A DNA stretch of 39,245 bases from Paramarasmius palmivorus (lineage: Eukaryota > Basidiomycota > Agaricomycetes > Agaricales > Marasmiaceae): assembly GCA_037176845.1 (NCBI GenBank), contig JAYKXP010000276.1:1-39245 (forward strand), read 5' to 3'. Within the stretch, counting starts at the first letter, position 1; each line of letters starts with the position of its first letter. Below, piece after piece: positions 31,313-39,245 of this stretch. A program made the position numbers and the translations under genes. The notes below the pieces were generated by a model that did no database searches, was not told the origin of the DNA, and saw only the letters and a program-made list of their open reading frames with translations.

Positions 31313-33122
31313 ATGTCTCCCAAAACCTCGGACGCGACGAGATGGCATTTCGATGTCAGATACGTTCCAATCGAACCAAATCCTTGTCATGTTCTGTTCA
31401 TCGTGAACATGAAAGGAACCAAGAAACACGTAGAACGCCTTCCCGTTGGTCTTGATAAACAAACCAGTGGCATTAAATTCTTCCCTGAAATCGCGTCAGA
31501 GGCTGCACCAGAAGTCGCAAAGGCCCTCATTCACGCGTTCAAGCAGCATCTTGGTGGAACGGATACCCTCCCCTTTGGACCGTCTGGTTCATTGTCCACA
31601 GATGACCGTAGTCTGGCTCAAGCAGTTGGCACAGAACTTCGAAAGTTGGGTATTGAACAGGAGCGTTCTAAAATCGAATACAAACACCTAATTTCTTTTG
31701 CTCGCGGTCACTTTGAAGCGACCTTCAAGGATCTGAAGAAGCAATTCGGCGCAACGGATAAGGTCACTCAGCTGTTGGGCACCCCCGAATCCATCGGTTT
31801 TCTTAACTTCCGTTCATGTAACCTAGAGGCTCGACGACCCGAAGAGGACCCCTTCGACGAATCCGTGCAGAGGTTGTTGGAGTATATGCACTCTCTTCTC
31901 AACGCTCGTCCTGCCATTTCGCTCAGTAAGCTAGATCACAAGCTAGACGAAGAGATGGACAAGTTGAGACGCCTGTTCCATTCCAAGCCCACTCCAATGG
32001 TGGAGGAAGAGGCTGATAGGGGAGTTCCGGAGTCACAATTGGACTTTGCACTCAGGTATGTTCGCGCTTTTGGATATCACCGATGTACTCATTTCAGAGT
32101 TATTGTTAGACTTCAAGCCGGTATCGATTGTGATCCAGATCGTCGCGGTGCTTGGGAATACTTCATCAAGACCGCAACAAACCCATCTGCTGCCCACGTT
32201 ACAAGATCCATCGCACATGCTCTTCTCATGGACTGGCATCTCAAGTCGCCAGATCTCAGAAATCGTAACCTATTTCTCGCTGCACATCATGCTTCCCAGG
32301 CCCTCATTTATTCAGATGGCCGCCCATCTCCAGCCGTTATCTTCTTTGCCGAGAAGGAAATGCACAAACGGGTAGAAATGGGAGACCTTCCTGTGCTCAG
32401 ACATATGTACGAGAAGGTATGGGAAGCTCGGGAGAAACGTCAGACGGAATACAAGGCAGAGTTGGCCACAGGTCAGGAGAAACGTTTGGCTACGCCGAAT
32501 CGTTATCGTTGCGCTGCGGTCGGATGCGGTGTGGAAGCAGATCGGGGCAAGATGCTACAGCAATGTTCGTGTTTGTTTGCACTTCCAAAAGTGACGGCCT
32601 ATTAAAAATGCTTTATAGGTGGCGGAAAGTGCGATCCAGATAAAAAGCCGAGTTACTGCAGTAAAGAGTAAGTCTTCTTCGTCGCGAGATTGAGTTTTCG
32701 CTGAGCTTTTCCTAATTAGATGTCGTAAGTTACGCCTGAATTCAGTCTTGTCAGCGGCTAATCATGCACTTGATATTCCCTTCTAGAAACTTCGGTATGT
32801 CTCCACGCGACTCTGCTCTACCCTATCGTAACTCATTTTACATTAGGACTGGAAGAACCACAAAGCATTCTGTAAACCCGGGATGCCCTGCTCAGTCATT
32901 GATACAGGAACTCCGTCGACGGGATTAGGCAAGGGTACTAAAAAAGGCGCCTTGGGTGTTCCGGTCACCACCGCCGACGGTACAAGCACCTTCTTAACCA
33001 CATCAACCATCGGTTCCTCTGAATTGAAGGAAATCAGAGATTTAGCTCGTACCATGAGTCGTGGCTCGGATGTTCGTGTTGATCTTCCAGTGAACCTTCA
33101 GATGGAACGATATGAGATCTAG
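31313..33122 (+). CDS. MYND-type zinc-finger protein with two microexons
   Basis: Exons are 31313-32055, 32110-32564, 32619-32667, 32720-32724 (5 nt), 32787-32794 (8 nt) and 32847-33122, which join in frame to 511 codons plus a stop. The MYND finger lies at residues about 381-429. Its ligand pattern is C-X4-C, then C-X3-C (CGGKC), then YCSKEC, W-X2-H and a final Cys (HKAFC). It is complete only when both microexons are included. MYND fingers usually bind proline-rich peptides in partner proteins. The N-terminal 380 residues are rich in charged helices with no SET or other catalytic domain that I recognise, and the C-terminus is Thr/Ser/Gly-rich. The first intron (54 nt) is stop-free and has an alternative acceptor at 32097. 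Confidence is high for the finger and moderate for the 5' part. Confidence 0.87.
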
Positions 33123-33202
33123 CTAGTTGAGAGTAAGTGATTTGATGATGCCATCGACTCATTACTGAAGGTCACCTCGTGCAGGACTCTTTTGTTGACC
33201 AT
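33123..33202. other. 3' flank of the MYND gene
   Basis: Short spacer between the stop codon and the tandem duplication. No feature is seen. Confidence 0.4.
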
Positions 33203-33600
33203 GTATCGCAACGCTTTGATCAATACAGAGAGTTGATAAGCGACCTTGGGTCCTTGTTCTGCATTTGTTCTCGAAAATAGTTATCCTCTGAGACGCCCTC
33301 ATTGACCCTTTCCGGTATCCAAGAAACCACAGGCTTATCTATCGATAGCTTTAATCATTCCTTCTCGGACCTCGTTGAAACAGTAAAACCTCGTTTCGCA
33401 TCCGCAAGTAACGCTTTGATCATTACACTGGGCAGGTGATAAGCGAGCTTGGTCTTTATTCTGCATTTAGCAGTGTCGTTTCCGAAACTCGTTACCTGGA
33501 GGTCGCGGGCTTTCCCGTATCCAGACCAAGGGACGAAACCGCCGGTAGCTTTGATTCCCAGACAACTCGTTCTCAACTGATGATACTCCCCAGGTCTCAG
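33203..33600. repeat. Diverged ~200-bp tandem duplication
   Basis: Two adjacent copies can be matched. ACGCTTTGAT is at 33211 and 33411, TTCTGCATTT at 33257 and 33459, and TAGCTTT at 33346 and 33546, so the period is 200-202 nt. The copies have diverged by substitutions and small indels. The second copy is part of an open frame (33436-33828, +) without recognised domains. The whole lies just downstream of the MYND gene. Confidence 0.75.
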
Positions 33601-36600
33601 ACCTGTTCAGTACTGGAATCCGCACCCGCACCCACATGGATATCAGGATTTCAAACCAAATTGCAATCAGTCGCAGAATCATCAGTGATGTCCTTTGACC
33701 ACCAGCAATCGGTTAACCGGAAGGTTAAACGCTCGAGCACAAGGTTAAGAATAACACTACCTCTCTCCAATACATTATCCAGTGAATTTCTTGGTTCTTT
33801 TTCTGATTCAATTATTGCGAACGTTTGAAGACAATAGCTCCCGCATGGATATTCTGATTTCTTTAGATCAGGTGCTGAAACGCGGTGATGTTCCCACTGA
33901 GCTTTGAGTTTCTAAATTCTACAGGTTCCCACCTGTTTTCAACGCTCAACGTTCAATCTGGTGGCCGACGTCAACGTCAACGGTGAGTGGTCGATGCTTG
34001 CGATGGAATCACCGCGGCCGTTGTCCGTCATTGGTACGTAGCGGAGACGAGATAGTACCCATACCCGCCATCGTCATCAATCGATGATACATGATACATA
34101 GATCCTCTAGCCGCCAAACTGACGCGTTTGTTCGGATGCTCCCCAAGGACACATTGCATCAATGATGTATTGCACGACTCCAAGGTCTTCTCCGGATTCG
34201 CGTGATCATGATATCGTATCGAAGGACGACGAGGTTTCCCGATGAGATGAGGTGTGAGACCGATGAGGCTGAGAAGAAGGCAACGACCTGATGAGAATGA
34301 TATTTCCTGGGGTTGGTATTGTGAGCCTCGTGGTGCTCCCAACGCGTGACGCTAGGTGGATATTCAGAGTTTTTATCACAAATGATGATTCTGTTTACTT
34401 GTCAATGCCATTTGTCGTTTCGTATTGAATAAATCATCTGTTCTTTCTTCTCTACGTACCTATTGAGATTCGATTCTAGAAATAACATCCCCGAACCTTC
34501 AGGCACCCAAACGCCTAATCAGAATATAAAACCATAGTAAACACCTGAAGATCCACCGATCAGCTTCAGTTCCCTTTGCTGCTGGCGGAATCAGAAAGCA
34601 TACTCATCACCACTCACCCTAACAACGATCATACCTCAACAACATATATGGACATCATGGTAGTCATGATTGAAAGACCGGCGACAACAGAACCGGTGCG
34701 GTGTAAGTGTAAGTGTAACTTGATCGTGCGTGGCGTATGAGATCAGCGGATCCAGTTCCACCAACGACACTAGCACCGTGATGTGAGTGCCGAGTCTTGA
34801 GAGGGAAAGGCTGGGGGAGACCTTTATCAATGTATTATATGCTATTAGGGACTCGATAGGGATCGAATGGTTTGAGGTATATCGACTGAGGTCTCCTCAA
34901 TTCCCGAGAAACGATGATGAATTGTGGGGATAATCAAGCGACGAGTAAGAGCTATTTTCAAAGTTGAGGCGAGTCCGATAGGATCTCTCTGTAGGTTGTG
35001 GTAATACAAAACGAGGGATTCAGACTTCAGATCGTGCACACGATGGCCTGCGTTGAATCCCTTCGAGTTGCCCTTGAAACATCATTATCATTATCACCGC
35101 CTCAAAAGCATTGCCTCCTTGAGTATCAATATCAGATTCACTGGCCGAGGACGTCATGCTTGACTGCGAACTGGTGAGCAATGGTGGAGGAGCGTTAATT
35201 AAAAGATTAATTTACAATACCTAAGTTACTATTCTGCAGGACGTCTTGATTCTTGGCCATAGAGTCGCGGTGTAGGATGCCCGTGCTGGGTATCTACCAG
35301 GGATATTCTTGAATGAACAACGCGCGCGTTGAGAGGCAAAGTCGGAATGGAATCATTGTAGTCACATTCTCGAGGGATCCGAGGAATGCCCATGTCCATT
35401 GCCGGGTGATCCAGGGGGAAAGTGCAATGTGTGGACAGGGAAGTCTTGGGATGAAGAAACCACGTTGATCATGTATTTTGATGCTAGTGTTCCTTTTGAG
35501 ACCCGGGGTCAAGAAGATAGACCGGTATGTATTGAAAGTTCGGTCTGTCGGGGGTGGCGGTGATGCCTTTTCTTTCTACGTGGCGATTAATAAAGATAAC
35601 ACAGTCCAACTCCATTGCGATTCGTGAGGACAAATGTTTGGTGTGGTATGTGTGTGTGATGCGGGCCAGACTGAAACTTGAATGATGAAACGGGAATTGG
35701 CACCAAGTGTCAGTCAGTCAAGAGAGAGTCAAAGAGCGGGAAATTCAAAAGTCTATAGGTTGTTGTACCGGTAAAAGTACAATTACGAACGGTTTGATGG
35801 GAGGCAGCTTGTCGCCACGACAATCGGATTCGACCAATAGATGTCGAGAGATCTCCGAGCTCATGGAGACTCAAGGAAGCATTATAGAGGATCAGTTTTT
35901 TAGACAAGTCCGTTTTCCGGTCATGTCCGTCTCCGGGGGGGAAAACATAGCACGAGCACTGCCATTTGGCCTGGACCCAGGAGATTTTGAGGGTGCATCT
36001 TTGAGAAGCACTGACCTTGGCTGGATCTAAGGCGCTATGCGGGGAAGGAGTAAGAAGGAGGAGATGGTCAAAGAAGCAGGAATTTAATAGATTGGGAGGT
36101 GAGTCAAGTAGCGCAAAAGTGAGAGGATACATGTCAAACAATTGTCAGAGACGGTTATCAGACTGAAAGGGGGAAATTGAAGCGAGACAGAGGAGCGCTC
36201 ATAGGGCTAATGGAGACTGGGAGCAAGCAAGATTGCAGTCGGTGGGATAATGTCGGAAGACGAGAGGAGCTGCGGAAATATCTACAAGAATGAGTAAGAA
36301 ATGAAATGTCACAGATCCGGGGCAAATTGATAAGCAAATGCGAGCTCGAATGGGGCAAAGAATAAAGCCAATACATCTGCCTCGCTCTAAGACAAAAATC
36401 ACAGCTCTCTGTCAGACTTTTTGATTACGTATAGAGTGGAACACGAAATAACGTCCCCTTTCCGTGAAAAGTTAGAGACGAAACCTCGTTCCAGTCTTCA
36501 CCACCAGACTCTTTGACTTTGCTCTCTGACCCTCAAGCCTTCCCCATTACTCCTTCTTACGCTGGGGTTCATATCAACAATTCTCCTTACACGTAATTCA

Positions 36601-39245
36601 GAACAGTATCTTTCGAGGACTCCAGGTGACAACACAAATTTTCGGTCGTTTTCGCCGTCGAATCAGGTTTACAGGTACTAAGCAGTCAGTTGATCCTTCA
36701 GAATTACGATAATCCCATGACAGGTAAAATATTACTTTTAATGTATCAACGGACACGGATACTATCTTATTCTCATCTTACGATCATGAACTCAATGTAC
36801 TATCCAGAACATTCACCAGTACGTATGGTGATTACTGTTTCTTACGCTTTTCACTACGGTGGATGGCGATAGTGGGATAATGGAAGAGCTCCAAACGGAA
36901 CCCTCGTTCCAGAGCTAGTTTCTTCGTGTCTTCAAACCATCACCATCCGTCTATCACCTTCAGGCCCCACAGAGAGATTCCACCCAGCATCTCTCTCCTT
37001 CTCCCGTATGTCATGTAGGCCCAATCGAGATATATGGAGAAATGTCTTTTCTAGTCTCCAAACTGGAACCTATCGGATCATTAAACTCCTGTCGTCGACA
37101 TTCATTCAGACCTCGACAGACTCCCAATTTCACTCAAGCACCAGCAGCAGACCGAATTCGAGAAGCATATCTCCGAAAATCACCTCGGTTAGCCAGCAGA
37201 AACCCCAGTGATCCTCCTAGATTACTCATGGCCAGAGGAAGAAGGCTTCCGAAACTCAGCCGCGCCCGCATAAAAAGTGACGCCCGACGGGGACGAGTGA
37301 AAATTGCGGCTCAGTCCAGTTGCGATATAGTTTCCTGGCTAATCCCAATCAGCGGTTGGAGGCGCACAAGACCAACCGATGTAGATCAGGTTTAATACAT
37401 TCAGGAATGGTAAGAGTGGACACATATACATCCTTGTCATGGTATTTGGCCTTGTTGCCGATTTCTAGGTTTTAAAACAAGACTATATACTTATGTTTGT
37501 CCATTGGCTCATGTCTCTCGCTCCGCGCTTCTCCTTTCCGTGGACATAATCAACCACAAAGACACCACTCTCAGTTTCTCCTACTCCTCAGGACAAGATG
37601 GACGTGCTGTCGTTCTCCTTCCCATAATGCCACATCCTCGATCAGACAGCAAGACTAAGGATCTTTCTTCCAAAATCAGGACTAAAATATACTAGTTCCT
37701 CTTTCCCAAAAGGCATACCGCGCACACCGCTCTAAAATACAGACGGGGCTTTGGAACCCCAACTTGGGATAACGACCGACATTCATCATCTTAATCTTGG
37801 CGAATCCGCCAATCGTCGACACACACCTGCGCCGAGCGCCCGGTGTATGTCAGCTACATGAAACGATGTCAGCCCTTCTTAGTCTCCGCCATGCTCGGCG
37901 TCCCCAGCGGCCTAGCCAACATGAATCACTTCACATTCCCCAGCGCTACTACGCTCCGGTGTAACGATTCCTTAGCCTGACAAAACTGTGCCATTTAGTC
38001 GAGCAGCAGGATGTGATGGTGCAGACCAGCTCGCGGTTCATGTCCCCGCAGAGTCGGAGCGAGGACTATAGATTAGAGGCCTACCAGTTCCCGGTATTAT
38101 AACGTTTCCGACGGGGATCACGCTACTGCCAACAACAGTAATATGTTGTACCCGCCCCAATTCATGAGATTTCCTTCGTCAACAGCAGAAGTTGTGGAAT
38201 CAGAACAGTTGTCTTGAGTCATGACATGCGCCAGGGTTTTCATGTATCCTGTGGTCCTGGTTCGAACACCAAATCAAACTCATGGGATCTCAGTTACAAC
38301 TGTGGCGCTGGAATGGGACTTGACCCATATGTCTATCAATACCTCGATAGACGCCGACCAGCTTCTGGAGGACACATCCGCCGAGCCTGTGATAGTGAGT
38401 AGCAGATAAGTGAGCGCGGGCTCGGACGAGGTGGGTCTGGGAAGACGAAGGTGCTGGATAGCCACACAGAGCGCAGTCATATCCCTCGCCCAACGTCAGC
38501 ACCCTGCGGGCAGAAACTGGGGAGTTGACCTGATACCACCAACCTCAGCATCAGCATCAACGCTCGCTCAGAGCGGTTAGTAGGTTGCCCTCATGATACG
38601 CCGTTGTTGCATCATCAAAGGGACTGATACCACACAAGGGCTACCAGGTCCGATTCGTTGTTTGGACTCTGGAAGCCAACTAGGGTGGTCCTGGGGTGCC
38701 TTCGATGAAATTACGGTAAAGGGATGCCATTGCCGGGGATTGAGGAATGGGCGGCATGCACCTGTGTGAGTACGGGAGACAGGAAATCCTAAGTGTGTTG
38801 TGCGCAGACGTGTACAAACGGTGACAGTCGGTGGAAGCAGTGTTCGTTGATCGTTACCAAAGCCGAAATGTAGACTACGGGAAAGGAACGAGCTAAGCTA
38901 AGTGAATAGCAGGAGAAAAACAAGAAGCAGTAGTTTGTGAGTGTCCTGTTCCGGGGTAATGAGTGGAGTTACGTTTACAAGGAGCTTTAAAGCTTAATTT
39001 GAAGGGTGAGGCTATTGTCTTGGCCTTTTGGGGTTTTTACTGGGTGGGCGCGAGTGGACAGATTCCTCTTGGAGATATGGTCATATACGATTCGTCATAA
39101 TGAGGAGATAAACGTGGTGTCGACCATTGGCCGGTATGCGGAAAGAGGCTTTGCGAAAAGGCAGAATGATTGCAAGAGTCATGAACAGCTTCATACGATC
39201 TATAGTACCATTCACTGTGAAGGGTGTCAAATGCCGTTTGCGAGG
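33601..39245. other. Long stretch without a recognisable gene
   Basis: Open frames are short and overlap on both strands. Those with some protein-like character are 35707-36030 (+), 35710-36141 (-), 37008-37395 (+, two overlapping frames) and 38214-38409 (+). None has a domain I recognise or a convincing exon chain. The sequence at 36158-36400 is purine-rich on the plus strand, which alone explains the Ser/Leu-rich minus frames. I saw no tRNA, no long terminal repeats and no obvious transposase. Confidence 0.4.

Noticed and set aside
35710..36141. 143-residue minus-strand frame
   Set aside because: No domain, no splice partners, and an opposite-strand frame of similar length; it lies next to purine-rich DNA that gives open Ser/Leu frames by composition.
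37008..37395. Overlapping plus-strand frames with an Arg-rich stretch
   Set aside because: Two frames are equally open and no start, family or exon structure is convincing.
1..39245. CRISPR array, bacterial operon, plasmid or phage structure
   Set aside because: No regularly spaced repeats, no ribosome binding sites with packed genes, and clear spliceosomal introns; the DNA is eukaryotic.

Overview
The window looks like nuclear DNA of a mushroom-type basidiomycete (Agaricomycetes). The evidence is dense spliceosomal introns of about 47-69 nt with GTRNGY/YAG ends, microexons, a tRNA-Leu(AAG) with an intron at position 37/38, and relics of protein families I know mainly from basidiomycetes. 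It is not a bacterial or viral locus. All exon models were built by eye from splice signals and from comparing the copies inside the window.

Layout. Positions 1-9000 are gene-poor: only eroded coding-like fragments are visible, the clearest being a frame-broken Trp-rich relic at 3300-3763. An intron-containing tRNA-Leu(AAG) lies at 9009-9130. A decayed DUF4140/DUF4139-family gene occupies 9555-11616 on the minus strand. The centre (12.8-31 kb) holds a family of seven two-finger C2H2-type zinc-finger genes. Three different subtypes stand in the order A-B-C (14798-15856, 16271-17155, 18099-19097), and the same order with the same orientation recurs about 7 kb downstream (21932-23044, 23353-24121, 24945-26028). 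A seventh, short C-type gene lies inverted at 30470-30972. The sequence upstream of each triplet (from about 12.8 and 20.03 kb) is also recognisably duplicated, so this is an old segmental tandem duplication of a three-gene block.

Between the second triplet and the inverted copy lie a small broken gene (26327-26743, minus) and a five-exon conserved-looking gene of unknown function (26953-29866, plus). To the right, a six-exon MYND zinc-finger gene (31313-33122, plus) diverges from the inverted zinc-finger gene and uses 5-nt and 8-nt microexons inside the MYND finger. A diverged ~200-bp tandem duplication follows at 33203-33600. I can defend no gene in 33.6-39.2 kb.

How the genes relate. All seven zinc-finger genes share one phase-1 intron that cuts finger 1 between its Cys pair and its His pair, one codon before the first zinc-binding His. 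They also share a closely spaced second finger, usually with a Cys as last ligand. This points to a single ancestor, then divergence into three subtypes, then block duplication. They are probably DNA-binding regulators, but their targets cannot be read from the sequence. In two of the seven genes the finger-splitting intron is exactly 57 nt and stop-free, so its retention would disrupt finger 1 without breaking the reading frame.
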